Assembly: GCA_040768925.1 (NCBI GenBank)
Contig: JAXGLZ010000002.1
Coordinates: 744,001-808,000, forward strand
Length of the DNA stretch: 64,000 bases
Source: CALNBC01 sp040768925
Lineage (GTDB): Bacteria > Bacillota > Clostridia > Christensenellales > CALWSW01
Direction of reading: 5' to 3'
Positions 1 to 8,071 of this stretch are shown piece after piece; position 1 is the first letter of the stretch; each line of letters begins with the position of its first letter. A program made the translations under genes and the position numbers. The notes beneath the pieces were generated by a model. It worked only from the letters and a program-made list of their open reading frames with translations. It did no database searches and was not told where the DNA came from.

Positions 1-35
1 GTAATACGAGGCAGGACTCAATAATGTTCCGGCTT

Positions 36-959
36 TCAGCGCTTCTGGATCTTGCTCAAATCGTAGGGCGTTTCCTGATAGACGCAATAGTTCAGCCAGT
101 TGCCGTAAAGCAGATTCGCGTGGGAGCGCCAGGAAACCACCGGGGGCTGGGTCGTGTCCCCGCCCGGGTAGTAATTGACCGGGGGCTGGATGGGCTTGCC
201 CGCGTTTTTATCCCGCAGGTATTCTTTTTCCAGGGTTTCCGCGTCGTATTCGCCGTGGCCGGTGATATAGACCTGCCGGCCGTCCGGCGTGGCGACGAGG
301 AAGATCCCCGCCTCGTCGGATTCCGCCATGATGCAAAGCTCCGGGTGCTTTTCGATGTCCTCCCGCCGGATCTCGGTGTGGCGGCTGTGGGGCGCGTTGA
401 AATAATCGTCGAACCCGCGCAAAAGCGGCGCGTTCTTCACCAGCACCCTGTGGCGGAATACGCCGAACTGCTTTTCGCCAAGGGGGTATTTGGGGATCCC
501 GTAATTGTGGTAAAGCGCCGCCTGGGCGCCCCAGCAGATATAAAGGGCGGAATAAACGTTGTCGTTCACCCAGTTCATCAGCTCCACCAGTTCGTCCCAA
601 TAGGCGACCTCCTCAAACTCCATCTGCTCCACCGGCGCGCCGGTGATGATGCAGCCGTCGAACTTCTCGTTTTTCACCTCGTCAAAGGTGCGGTAAAAAG
701 CTTCGAGGTATTCGGAGGAGGTATGGGTGGAAGTATAGGAAGCAGTGCGCAGGAAAACGGGCTCCACCTGCAGGGGCGTGTTGCCGATCAGCCTTAAAAG
801 CTGGGTCTCGGTCGCTTCCTTCGTGGGCATCAGGTTGACGATGGCGATGCGCAGCGGGCGGATATCCTGGGTGTTCGCCCGGGTTTCGGTCATCACGAAA
901 ATATTTTCGCTGGTGAGGGTGGCGGCGGCGGGCAGCGCGTTCGGAATTTTTACTGGCAT
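36..959 (-). CDS. metA: Homoserine O-acetyltransferase MetA
   Basis: This cytoplasmic enzyme acylates the hydroxyl of homoserine, the first committed step of methionine synthesis. The 307-residue length is normal for the MetA (HTS) family. The catalytic cysteine is C142 in YICWGAQAALYH, and H235 and E237 lie in ITGHGEYD. Residue 111, which in this family separates acetyl-CoA from succinyl-CoA users, is Glu (GAPVEQMEF). That favours acetyl-CoA, as in Bacillus-type MetA, rather than the Gly of the E. coli succinyltransferase. The start is supported by an AGGAG ribosome site just upstream. A sigma-A-like promoter sits about 45 bases upstream and overlaps that of the divergent gene. The leader is too short to hold a SAM riboswitch. 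Confidence 0.95.
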   Translation of the reverse strand: MPVKIPNALPAAATLTSENIFVMTETRANTQDIRPLRIAIVNLMPTKEATETQLLRLIGNTPLQVEPVFLRTASYTSTHTSSEYLEAFYRTFDEVKNEKFDGCIITGAPVEQMEFEEVAYWDELVELMNWVNDNVYSALYICWGAQAALYHNYGIPKYPLGEKQFGVFRHRVLVKNAPLLRGFDDYFNAPHSRHTEIRREDIEKHPELCIMAESDEAGIFLVATPDGRQVYITGHGEYDAETLEKEYLRDKNAGKPIQPPVNYYPGGDTTQPPVVSWRSHANLLYGNWLNYCVYQETPYDLSKIQKR

Positions 960-1002
960 GGGTTTAGCTCCTCTCAGCGGTATTGAAATTTGTATTATTC
1001 GG

Positions 1003-1032
1003 ATTGTATTCGCTTCGCCTGTTATCCGTCAA
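1003..1032 (-). promoter_or_regulatory. metA promoter
   Basis: On the minus strand TTGACG (1032-1027) and TACAAT (1008-1003) are separated by 18 bases, upstream of metA. The -35 end overlaps the promoter of the divergent gene starting at 1099. Confidence 0.6.
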
Positions 1033-1048
1033 GGGTTTGTGGTATAAT
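1019..1048 (+). promoter_or_regulatory. Extended -10 promoter of the 1099 gene
   Basis: TATAAT at 1043-1048 is preceded by TGG, which makes an extended -10 element. A weak -35 (CTGTTA, 1019-1024) lies 18 bases upstream. The site overlaps the metA promoter on the opposite strand. Confidence 0.55.
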
Positions 1049-1098
1049 GGTCCGGAAATTTTCGAACGGCCGGCCTGGATGGCCGCAATGGAGGAAAC

Positions 1099-2301
1099 AT
1101 GCAGTCGATCGGGGTTTTAAACGCCATTTTTGCGGAAAATGACCGGCTTCATTCCGCGCTTCAAGCGGGCGGTTCGCCTTTTTTTGAAAAGGAAGGGGCC
1201 CTCTTTGAGGCGCTTTCTTCCGTTGAACTTCCGGAGAATTCCTCGCTTGTTTTCGGGGCGGATCTTGGCGGCGGGGATCTTGTGCCCCTCGTTCTCCTTT
1301 CGGGGGACAGGATCGTGCTTTTTGACCTTTGCGGGCAGCAATCCCCGCCGGTGATCTGCGCAAAGTGCGACAGGCTGGCTTCCCTGGCCCGGCGGATCTC
1401 CCTTTTTCACAAGCCGAGCGACGGAAAGCGGGTGCACTGCGCCCTGCTTGTTTCGGGCGGCGAAAAGCTTAAGCCCTATACGGTGCAGATCTGCCAGGTG
1501 CTTCCCTTCGGCAAGCTTGCGGATTATCTGCGCTCTTTGAAGATCGAAGGGCAAAGCCCCTCGTCTTCCGCCTGGCTCGCCGCGGACCCGCGGGAAGGCA
1601 GCGTGATCCTGGCGGACAGGATCGACGCCTCTCTGGAGCGCTGGTCCCGCTTTTTGCTGGACGGCTGGGTGAACGACGCGGCGGACGAAATGGCCAAGCT
1701 GCACAAAATGGGTTACCGGCTTTACATCACCGCGGATTATTCCGCCGCCAAGGCGTATTGCACTGCCCGGTATGAGGGGACGGACGCCGCGTACGGCTTT
1801 ATCACCTCGTCCGAGGCGGAAAACATGTTTGTTTACGGCGGGCCGAAAAGCGGCAGCAGGGCAAAGCGGCTGGCGCAGCCCGAGGACGAGGGCTGGGAGG
1901 ACCGCTGGTTCGACCCGAAGGCGGAGGACGGCTGCCGCACCTTTAAAAGGGCGGCCCTGGAAGGCAGCTTTAAGGGCAGGCGGCTGGATTTTGCCGTCTT
2001 CGGCTGGGGGGACGATATGCGCTGGGTGGGCAGATGGAAGCCCAGGGGCTCCGGCGTTCCTTTCAGCCTCGACCTGGGGATAAACCTCGACCTGAAGGGT
2101 TACCACCGGCCAAAAGTCAAGCAGGACAACTGGGACGGCCGCGCGGGCATGGACGGCGCCGTCGAAAACCCCCGCCTGGGCGCTTATTACACCCTGCTCA
2201 CCGCCGCCAAAGAGGGCATGGTGCTGTTCACCATCAGCGACCTTTACACCGATTCCGCAAGAAACGCCCTGATTCGCGCCGGAGCGGTCAAGATGTTTTG
2301 A
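1099..2301 (+). CDS. DUF2075-like helicase C-terminal remnant without ATPase motifs
   Basis: The 400-residue protein starts after GGAGG. Residues about 205-400 follow the order of the C-terminal half of DUF2075-type superfamily-1 helicases: GYRLYITADYSAAKAYC, an alternating segment like the family's RYGLxxSSKAxN, then RLDFAVFGWGDDMRW and YYTLLTAAKEGMVLF. The family normally reads roughly QGLELDxxxVCWGxD and YRVLLTRxRxGMVIF at these places. Here the QGLE motif is FKGRRLD and the motif VI arginine is absent (LLTAAKEG). No Walker A (GxGKS/T) or Walker B occurs anywhere, and residues 1-200 have no recognisable catalytic motif, although I infer they could derive from the family's N-terminal nuclease-like domain. 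The function is unknown; if expressed it is probably not an active helicase. It is divergent from metA. The resemblance was read by eye. Confidence 0.55.
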   Translation: MQSIGVLNAIFAENDRLHSALQAGGSPFFEKEGALFEALSSVELPENSSLVFGADLGGGDLVPLVLLSGDRIVLFDLCGQQSPPVICAKCDRLASLARRISLFHKPSDGKRVHCALLVSGGEKLKPYTVQICQVLPFGKLADYLRSLKIEGQSPSSSAWLAADPREGSVILADRIDASLERWSRFLLDGWVNDAADEMAKLHKMGYRLYITADYSAAKAYCTARYEGTDAAYGFITSSEAENMFVYGGPKSGSRAKRLAQPEDEGWEDRWFDPKAEDGCRTFKRAALEGSFKGRRLDFAVFGWGDDMRWVGRWKPRGSGVPFSLDLGINLDLKGYHRPKVKQDNWDGRAGMDGAVENPRLGAYYTLLTAAKEGMVLFTISDLYTDSARNALIRAGAVKMF

Positions 2302-2346
2302 CGATCGTAGTAACAGGCGCCGCCATTTTGGAATGATCTGGCACAA

Positions 2347-2373
2347 TTGACTCCGCTGTTTCGTTATTATAAC
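2347..2373 (+). promoter_or_regulatory. Candidate promoter of sortase gene
   Basis: TTGACT (2347-2352) and TATAAC (2368-2373) are separated by only 15 bases, upstream of the sortase start at 2416. The spacing is short, so this is tentative. Confidence 0.4.
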
Positions 2374-2415
2374 ATCGACACGCCAAAAACCTTTTCCTTT
2401 TGGAGTACGTATTAG

Positions 2416-3225
2416 ATGAAAATAAAACTCACCGCCCTCGCGCTGGCGCTCATCCTTCTTTCCGGCTGCGCCAATGATCCCGGCCCGGGCCCGGCAGCCT
2501 CGCCGGACCCCGCCGCAACGCCCGGGATCACCGGGGAAGAACCCGCCCCCGAGGACAACCCCGCGCCCAGCCCCATCGACGAGGCGGAGCCTTCCTCCCC
2601 GCCCGGGGAAGAAACCCCCTCTCCCGCCCCCGCGCTTGTTTTTGACGCGGAAGCGCTTGCCGCCATGCCCCGGGGGGAGGAATACCTCGCCCTGCACGAA
2701 AGCAACCCGGAGGTGCTGGGCTGGATCACCGTGCCGAACACGAACATCGATTACGCCGCGGCCCTGACTGCGGACAACGAAAAATACCTTCACACCACCC
2801 TTTCGGGGGAGGAAAGCAAATCCGGCGCGATCTTTTTCGATTACAGGACGGACGGCTCCCTTTCCGGCAGACACCTGATCCTTTACGGCCACAACATGCG
2901 GGCGGGGACGATGTTCCACGACCTGAACAGCTATAAGCACAAGGGCTTTTTTGAAAACAACCGCAGGATCACCCTTTGGGCGGGCAGCGAAAAAAGGGAG
3001 TACGAGGTCTACGCGGCTTACATCGCCACCGAGGACATCTATTTTATCCGGATGTACTTCAAGGACGACGCCTATTTCCTCGATTACATGACCGGCCTTC
3101 AGGCCCTGTCGAAGTTCTCGACGGACGTGGAGCTGACCGCCGCGGACCAGATCCTCACCCTGGTCACCTGCACCTATGAGGAGGAAAACGCGCGCTTTGT
3201 CGTCCAGGCCAGAAGGGTAAGCTGA
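2416..3225 (+). CDS. Class B-like sortase with lipoprotein signal
   Basis: This is a cysteine transpeptidase that cleaves sorting signals and joins proteins to the envelope. The catalytic residues are visible: H159 (LYGHNM), C252 (TLVTCTY) and R266 (FVVQAR), with SrtB-like spacing and the GWITVPNTNIDY entry strand. The N-terminus is a lipoprotein signal with lipobox LLSGC (C18), followed by about 55 residues rich in Pro, Ala and Glu as a spacer. Most sortases use an uncleaved membrane anchor instead, so a lipid-anchored form is unusual. GGAG lies upstream of the ATG. No substrate gene is adjacent; the LPQTG protein at 11779 has its own class D sortase. A terminator follows. Confidence 0.85.
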   Translation: MKIKLTALALALILLSGCANDPGPGPAASPDPAATPGITGEEPAPEDNPAPSPIDEAEPSSPPGEETPSPAPALVFDAEALAAMPRGEEYLALHESNPEVLGWITVPNTNIDYAAALTADNEKYLHTTLSGEESKSGAIFFDYRTDGSLSGRHLILYGHNMRAGTMFHDLNSYKHKGFFENNRRITLWAGSEKREYEVYAAYIATEDIYFIRMYFKDDAYFLDYMTGLQALSKFSTDVELTAADQILTLVTCTYEEENARFVVQARRVS

Positions 3226-3235
3226 ACGCGGAGCG

Positions 3236-3292
3236 CAAAAATCAAAGCGGCCGGGATTTGAATGGACTGAACCCCGGCCGCTTGTTTATTTG
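3236..3292. terminator. Bidirectional terminator
   Basis: AAGCGGCCGGG (3245-3255) pairs with CCCGGCCGCTT (3273-3283). T-rich tails follow on both strands, and the sortase and SDR genes converge here. Confidence 0.75.
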
Positions 3293-4077
3293 GCATACAT
3301 CCTGCCGATGATGGCGTTCACCCATCTGAGCGGGAATACTTTTTTCAGCGCGTAGACCGTCTTCGGGAAGGCCCCGCAGGCCGCCACGGGGGGCGGATTC
3401 CGCCTTTTGAGCTGCCTGGCGATGAAGCGCGCGGCCATCTTCGGGTCGTAGCCGTTCCGCTCGTCCTTTTCCATGCGCGCAACGCTCCTTTTGAAGCGCT
3501 CGCCATAGACCGCGTCCCCTTCCGTGCCTTTTGCGTAACGCCTGTTCTTGGTGAATTCCGTCTTCGTGTCCCCCAGCTCCACGCAGGTGCAGCGGACGCG
3601 AAAAGGCCGGCATTCCATCTCGATGGCCTGCATGGTGATCTCAAGAGCCGCCTTGCTGGCGGAATAAACCGCCTGAAAGGGGATCGGAAGCTGCGCCGCC
3701 AGGGAGCTTACGCAGACGATCCTGCCCCCGGACGCGCGCAGGGCAAAAAGGGCGTTTCGCGTCACCGCCAGCGCGCCGAGGTAATTCGTGTTCAGCTGCA
3801 TGGCCGCCTCTTTTTCAGAGGTCAGCTCCACAGGCCCGGCGATGCCCATTCCGGCGTTGTTGATCAGCGCGTCCAGCCGGCCTTCCGCCCCGACGACCCG
3901 TTCGATCGCCGCGCGCACCGAATCCTCGTCCCCAACGTCCATATAAACGGGGATAAAGCACGGGTCCTTCGGCGGGTTATTGCGGTAAGTCCCGTAGACC
4001 CTGTGCCCCTGTTCGCACAGGACTTTTGCCGTTGCGGCGCCGATGCCGCTGCTTGCGCCGGTCAGGAGTATAACCAT
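3286..4077 (-). CDS. Short-chain dehydrogenase/reductase (SDR)
   Basis: This NAD(P)-dependent oxidoreductase has the classical SDR fold: TGASSGIG (residues 6-13), NNAG (73-76), catalytic Ser about 125 (CVSSLA), and Y138-x3-K142 (YSASK). I place the start at ATG 4077, preceded by GGAGG seven bases away; this gives 263 residues and puts the Rossmann motif at the N-terminus. Upstream in-frame codons encode nothing SDR-like. The basic C-terminal tail (residues about 225-263) is longer than in many SDRs. The substrate is unknown. It is separated from the next SDR pair by a terminator and so is probably its own unit. Confidence 0.85.
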   Translation of the reverse strand: MVILLTGASSGIGAATAKVLCEQGHRVYGTYRNNPPKDPCFIPVYMDVGDEDSVRAAIERVVGAEGRLDALINNAGMGIAGPVELTSEKEAAMQLNTNYLGALAVTRNALFALRASGGRIVCVSSLAAQLPIPFQAVYSASKAALEITMQAIEMECRPFRVRCTCVELGDTKTEFTKNRRYAKGTEGDAVYGERFKRSVARMEKDERNGYDPKMAARFIARQLKRRNPPPVAACGAFPKTVYALKKVFPLRWVNAIIGRMYAK

Positions 4078-4196
4078 GGCAACCTCCGGTTCTGCTGTTT
4101 GTTCGATTATAATCCATTGGGGAACATATTTCCACCTAAAGGCCGTTTTGCCTCGCTCCCTTTTGCCTTGCCACGACAATATTAATATCTAGGTAT

Positions 4197-4232
4197 AAAA
4201 ACACCCCCCGGAAAAAAACCGGGAGTGTTTTT
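4197..4232. terminator. Terminator after SDR operon
   Basis: AAAACACCCCCCGG (4198-4211) pairs with CCGGGAGTGTTTTT (4219-4232). T-runs on both strands make it bidirectional; it ends the minus-strand operon 5852-4304. Confidence 0.75.
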
Positions 4233-4303
4233 GCGGTCCGTTGCGGTTTGCCCGGCCGGTTCTTCACAAACCGCGGCCGGTTTTTCGTTTTTTTGTCCTA
4301 TGG

Positions 4304-5059
4304 TCAGCCCGTTATCTTGACGAAAGGCACGTCCCCCACCCGGTATTGGGTGGTAAGGTAGCCCGCGTCCGCCCGGATTTCCGAGCCGTTGACGCACTTT
4401 GTTTCGCTTGTGAGCAGGAATTTGACGGTTCCGGCAATGTCCTTTGCGGTGACCCGCCGCCCGAGCAGGGAAATGCGCTCCGGGCTCTGGCGCTGGTCAA
4501 GGTCCGCCGCGTCTTCGAACTGACCGTCCACAAAGCAGGTCGTTACGGTGTTCACCTGGATGTTGTCCGCCCAGTAGGACGCCGCAAGCTCCCTGGTCAG
4601 CGCGTTGATCGCCGAAGCCGCCACCGCGTATTCCATGTGGAAGCCGTCGGCCACGTGGCCGTGCATCGAGGAAAGGTTGACGATCCTTCCGCCGCCGCTG
4701 TTTTTCATATACGCCGCGCAGGCCCGGGCGCAATAGAACATCGGGGCGACGTTTTTTGCAAAAAGCGCTTCCATTTCGCCGGCTTTGATGTGCTTGGCGG
4801 GCTTTCTCTCGATCGTCAGCGCGGAATTGAGCAGCGCGTCCGCCCCGCCGGCTTTTTTTACGGCGGCAAGGATGCTCTGCTCGTCCAGCGGATCGATTTG
4901 CACGGCTGCGCCCCGGGCGTTTTTGGGCAGCGCAGCAAGAAGGTCGGTTGCCTTTTGGATGTCTTCGTCAAGGGCAAAAACCTGCCAGCCCATCTCCGCC
5001 AGCCTGATGGCGGTCGCTTTGGCGATGTTTCCCGCGCCGTTCAGTATCAGTTTTTTCAT
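4304..5059 (-). CDS. SDR-family protein with eroded catalytic motifs
   Basis: The 251-residue SDR-fold protein starts at ATG 5059 after AAGGAGG, 13 bases downstream of the 5852-5073 SDR stop, so the two are co-transcribed. The overall SDR order is clear, but each signature is altered: the dinucleotide motif is NGAGNIAKA rather than TGxxxGIG, NNAG is replaced by LLNSALT, and after Tyr144 the expected lysine of YxxxK is Ala148 (EYAVAASA). The structural serine (NLSSMHG) and the C-terminal region are kept. It may be a non-catalytic partner of the adjacent intact SDR, or an enzyme with a different proton relay. The function is unknown. Confidence 0.75.
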   Translation of the reverse strand: MKKLILNGAGNIAKATAIRLAEMGWQVFALDEDIQKATDLLAALPKNARGAAVQIDPLDEQSILAAVKKAGGADALLNSALTIERKPAKHIKAGEMEALFAKNVAPMFYCARACAAYMKNSGGGRIVNLSSMHGHVADGFHMEYAVAASAINALTRELAASYWADNIQVNTVTTCFVDGQFEDAADLDQRQSPERISLLGRRVTAKDIAGTVKFLLTSETKCVNGSEIRADAGYLTTQYRVGDVPFVKITG

Positions 5060-5072
5060 GCCTTTTTCCTCC

Positions 5073-5852
5073 TTAAACGCCGCTTTCATACGGCTTGCCG
5101 CGGCAGATCACCGTTCCGCCCTCGCAGGGGATGTCCGCGCCGTTGATGGCGGCGGCATCCTCCGAAGCCAAAAATTCCACGACCTGGGCGATGTCGTCCG
5201 GAACGAGCATTTTGTCCATCAGCATGATGTTGAGCTGGTTCTCCAGCCAGCCCTCTTCCTGAAGGTGGACCTTGGTCATCTCGGTCAGCACATAGCCGGG
5301 GGAAACGGAATTCACCCGGATGCCGAAGCGCCAGTAATCCGCGGCGAGCTCCGCGTTTATGCCGGTGATCCCCTTTTTGGTGATCGCGTAGATCGTTCTG
5401 TCCCCGGTGGCGAGATAGGCCCGTATGCTCGCGGTGTTGACGATCGCGCCGCCGCCGGATTTGGCCATATAGATCGCGGCGCCCCGGGCCATAAAAAACA
5501 CGCCGCTGAGGTTGACGCCTATGATCTTGTTCCAGTCCTGTTCCGTGATCGTTTCCGTGGTCCCCCTGTGGGAGGAAATGCCCGCGTTGTTCACCAGCAC
5601 GTCCACGCTGCCGAAGCGCTCGTAGATTTTTGCGAACAGCCCCTCGCACTCGCTAAGCTTCGTCACATCGAACTGGAAGAAGGCGAATTCCCCCTCCCCG
5701 CCGAGCTTTTTGACGGCTTTTTCGCCCTGGGCGGGGTCATAATCGACGATGGCAATGTTGCATCCCTGGGCGGCGAAGCGCGCCGCCATGGCGGAGCCCA
5801 GCCCGCCTGCGCCGCCCGTGATCACGACGGTTCTTCTGTTTTTATTGTTCAT
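5073..5852 (-). CDS. SDR-family dehydrogenase, first gene of SDR operon
   Basis: This 259-residue oxidoreductase has intact motifs: TGGAGGLG (residues 12-19), NNAG (88-91), Ser142 (NTASIR) and Y155-x3-K159 (YAITK). The start at ATG 5852 is preceded by GGGAG; longer in-frame extensions lack a ribosome site. It resembles sugar or polyol dehydrogenases of the SDR class. The divergent FGGY kinase at 6230 suggests a catabolic pair in which a sugar or polyol is oxidised or reduced and phosphorylated. A promoter and a short dyad lie just upstream. The substrate cannot be deduced. Confidence 0.85.
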   Translation of the reverse strand: MNNKNRRTVVITGGAGGLGSAMAARFAAQGCNIAIVDYDPAQGEKAVKKLGGEGEFAFFQFDVTKLSECEGLFAKIYERFGSVDVLVNNAGISSHRGTTETITEQDWNKIIGVNLSGVFFMARGAAIYMAKSGGGAIVNTASIRAYLATGDRTIYAITKKGITGINAELAADYWRFGIRVNSVSPGYVLTEMTKVHLQEEGWLENQLNIMLMDKMLVPDDIAQVVEFLASEDAAAINGADIPCEGGTVICRGKPYESGV

Positions 5853-5957
5853 GATAACTCCCTTTCTGGCATGATTATCAATAGTTGCTGAAAACAGTTC
5901 ATGATATTCCGCTGAACGGATTGGATTTGAGATTTTTTCGCGGGGTAAAACAGAATC

Positions 5958-5971
5958 GATACTTTTGTATC
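5958..5971. promoter_or_regulatory. Dyad at SDR operon transcription start
   Basis: GATAC-TTTT-GTATC lies just downstream of the minus-strand -10 element, where a repressor would block initiation. It is a candidate operator for the SorC-type regulator; the arms are only five bases. Confidence 0.3.
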
Positions 5972-5982
5972 TGATATCATGG

Positions 5983-6011
5983 ATTATAATACGCAATTCA
6001 CCATTCGTAAA
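5983..6011 (-). promoter_or_regulatory. SDR operon promoter
   Basis: On the minus strand TTTACG (6011-6006) and TATAAT (5988-5983) are separated by 17 bases, in an AT-rich divergent region shared with the FGGY kinase. Confidence 0.55.
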
Positions 6012-6229
6012 GCTCTTTTTTTAGCAATATCTGAAATTAAATTCATTTTAGGCGCATTTACTGCAAACAAATTACACGTTAAATTTAAAATTAATGTTTT
6101 TTTGAAAAATTCTCTTGCTTTCCGCACAACGGTATGCTAGTACTATAGACATCATCTCAGTTTCTTGCTGCAGCAGTCATGGGGGCGAGTGTACAGCGCT
6201 CCTTGCAACTCAATATTCAGGAGGATCAC

Positions 6230-7747
6230 ATGGCAAAGTACCTCATCGGCATCGACGAAGGCACCACGGGCTGCAAAACCTGCGTTTTTGACACGGAAGG
6301 AAACATTATCGGCAGTTCTTACCGCGAATACCCCTGCTATTATCCCCGCCCCGGCTGGGTCGAGCAAAAATCGGACGACATCATCCCCATGCTTTATGCA
6401 TCCTGCAAAGAGGCGATCGCCCTTTCCGGCGTCGATCCCCAGGATATCGCCTGCGCCAGCTTTTCCACCCAGGGCTCCCTCGTCTGCGTGCTGGACGAGA
6501 ACAACCGCCCCGTCCGGGATTTTATCGGCTGGCAGGACGTGCGCTCCGTCGCGGAGCAAAAGGAACTCTTCGGCATGCTCTCCAGGGAAGAAACCTATCG
6601 GGAAGCGGGCGCGACCCAGATCACCCAGTCCATCAGCAAGCTTCTGTGGATCAAAAAGCACCAGCCGGAACTCTGGTCGAAGGTGCGCCGGATCGCCACC
6701 TCGATGGACTACGCCCTTTACAGCTTCGGGGCGGACGGCTTCTTTGCCGACGCTTCCAGCAGCGGCAGGCTGGGCCTTTTCGCCGTGGACGAGTACAAGT
6801 GGAGCCCCAAGCTCATGGCGCTGCTCGGCGTCGACGAATCCATGCTTCCGAAGCTCGCCTCCCTCGGCCAGGTGGCCGGCCGCGTCAAGCCGGAAATCTC
6901 CGAACTGACCGGGCTGCCCGTCGGCTGCCCCCTCTGCGTGGGCGCCATGGACTGCTGCTGCTCCGCTTTCGGAACGGGCAACTACAAGGACGGCGAGGCC
7001 TCCATGGTCATCGGCACCTACGGCGCGTGCTTCATCACCTCCCACAAAAAAGTGCGCGATCCCGCCGGCCTGCTGATGATCAAGCCCTATGTCCCCACCC
7101 AGACCTGGACGATCGAGGGTTCCACCTCCTGCGCGGCTTCCAGCTACCGCTGGTTCAGGGACGTCTTCTGCGATCTGGAGAAGGCCGCGGGCAGCGTTTC
7201 GGGCATCTCCAGCTACGATATGATCAACAATCAGATCGCGTCCGTCCCTCCGGGGGCCAACGGCGTGACCTATCTGAGCTATCTCCAGGGCGCGGACGGC
7301 GTCCGCTCCAACCCGAAATGCGCGGGCGGCTTTGCCGGGCTGCGCCTGGGCACCACCAAGGCCGAAATGGCACGCGCCGTCATGGAAGGCATCTGCTATG
7401 AGATGCGCGTCGTGGTGGAGCATCAGCTTTCAACCGGGGTCAAGCTCAACGGGATCCGCCTGGCCGGCGGTGCGACGAAATCCCCCATGTGGTGCCAGAT
7501 GATGGCGGATATCTTCCAGCAGACCATCATCGTCACCAACGCGGAGGAAGCAGGCTGCCTCGGCGGCGCGCTGATCGGCGGAATCGGCGTCGGGATCTAT
7601 CAGGACGCGGAGGACGCTTCCAAACAGGCGTGCAGGATCGTCAACACGTTTGAACCCAACCCGGCGAACAAGGCCGCTTATGACGACGGCTTCAACCGCT
7701 TCAACAAGCTTTACGATTCCCTGAGCGCGGGGTTCTACAACGACTGA
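6230..7747 (+). CDS. FGGY-family carbohydrate kinase
   Basis: This ATP-dependent sugar kinase of the ASKHA fold is 505 residues long. The N-terminal phosphate-1 loop is IGIDEGTTGCKTCVFD, the second domain begins near VGAMDCCCSAFGTG and contains MVIGTYGACF, and the C-terminal nucleotide site is visible in LAGGATKSPMWCQMMAD. The start at ATG 6230 follows AGGAGG. FGGY members phosphorylate xylulose, ribulose, gluconate, erythritol, autoinducer-2 and others; I cannot choose among these. It is divergent from the SDR operon and followed by the SorC-type regulator at 8072, which fits a regulated sugar or polyol catabolic locus. A GC-rich terminator follows. Confidence 0.85.
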   Translation: MAKYLIGIDEGTTGCKTCVFDTEGNIIGSSYREYPCYYPRPGWVEQKSDDIIPMLYASCKEAIALSGVDPQDIACASFSTQGSLVCVLDENNRPVRDFIGWQDVRSVAEQKELFGMLSREETYREAGATQITQSISKLLWIKKHQPELWSKVRRIATSMDYALYSFGADGFFADASSSGRLGLFAVDEYKWSPKLMALLGVDESMLPKLASLGQVAGRVKPEISELTGLPVGCPLCVGAMDCCCSAFGTGNYKDGEASMVIGTYGACFITSHKKVRDPAGLLMIKPYVPTQTWTIEGSTSCAASSYRWFRDVFCDLEKAAGSVSGISSYDMINNQIASVPPGANGVTYLSYLQGADGVRSNPKCAGGFAGLRLGTTKAEMARAVMEGICYEMRVVVEHQLSTGVKLNGIRLAGGATKSPMWCQMMADIFQQTIIVTNAEEAGCLGGALIGGIGVGIYQDAEDASKQACRIVNTFEPNPANKAAYDDGFNRFNKLYDSLSAGFYND

Positions 7748-7792
7748 TTTTTCCCCACACCTGAAAACACCGCTTTCATAAGGGGGAGCGGA

Positions 7793-7835
7793 GGCCGCCT
7801 CCGCAGCCGGGCTGCTGCGGGGCGGCCGTTTTGTT
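7793..7835 (+). terminator. Terminator after FGGY kinase
   Basis: GGCCGCC (7793-7799) pairs with GGCGGCC (7821-7827) around an inner CAGC/GCTG stem, followed by TTTTGTT. Confidence 0.65.
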
Positions 7836-8032
7836 CGATCCCAAAAAGCCGCCGAAAAAGAGCTTCGTTTGACCGCAAGGCGGCGCTTCTTCGGGTTTTG
7901 CGCCCGGAATCCGCCTGTTGCGCCGCGCGCGCCGTTAAAAAACGGGCCGGCGCAGAAAAACGCTTTGGCCGGGCGGATGTGCCGCTCGATACATTTATGC
8001 TTTTATGCTTTACGAAAACACCGGTTTATGCG

Positions 8033-8050
8033 AAACTCAATATAGAGTTT
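8033..8050. promoter_or_regulatory. Inverted repeat before SorC regulator
   Basis: AAACTC-AATATA-GAGTTT is a perfect dyad that ends 21 bases before the regulator's start codon. It is a plausible autoregulatory operator. The rest of 7836-8032 shows no gene. Confidence 0.4.
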
Positions 8051-8071
8051 GATTGCAAAAAAGAGGGACAA

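Noticed and set aside
6102..6146. Sigma-A promoter for the FGGY kinase
   Set aside because: TTGAAA, TTGCTT, TATGCT and TACTAT occur, but no pair has acceptable spacing.
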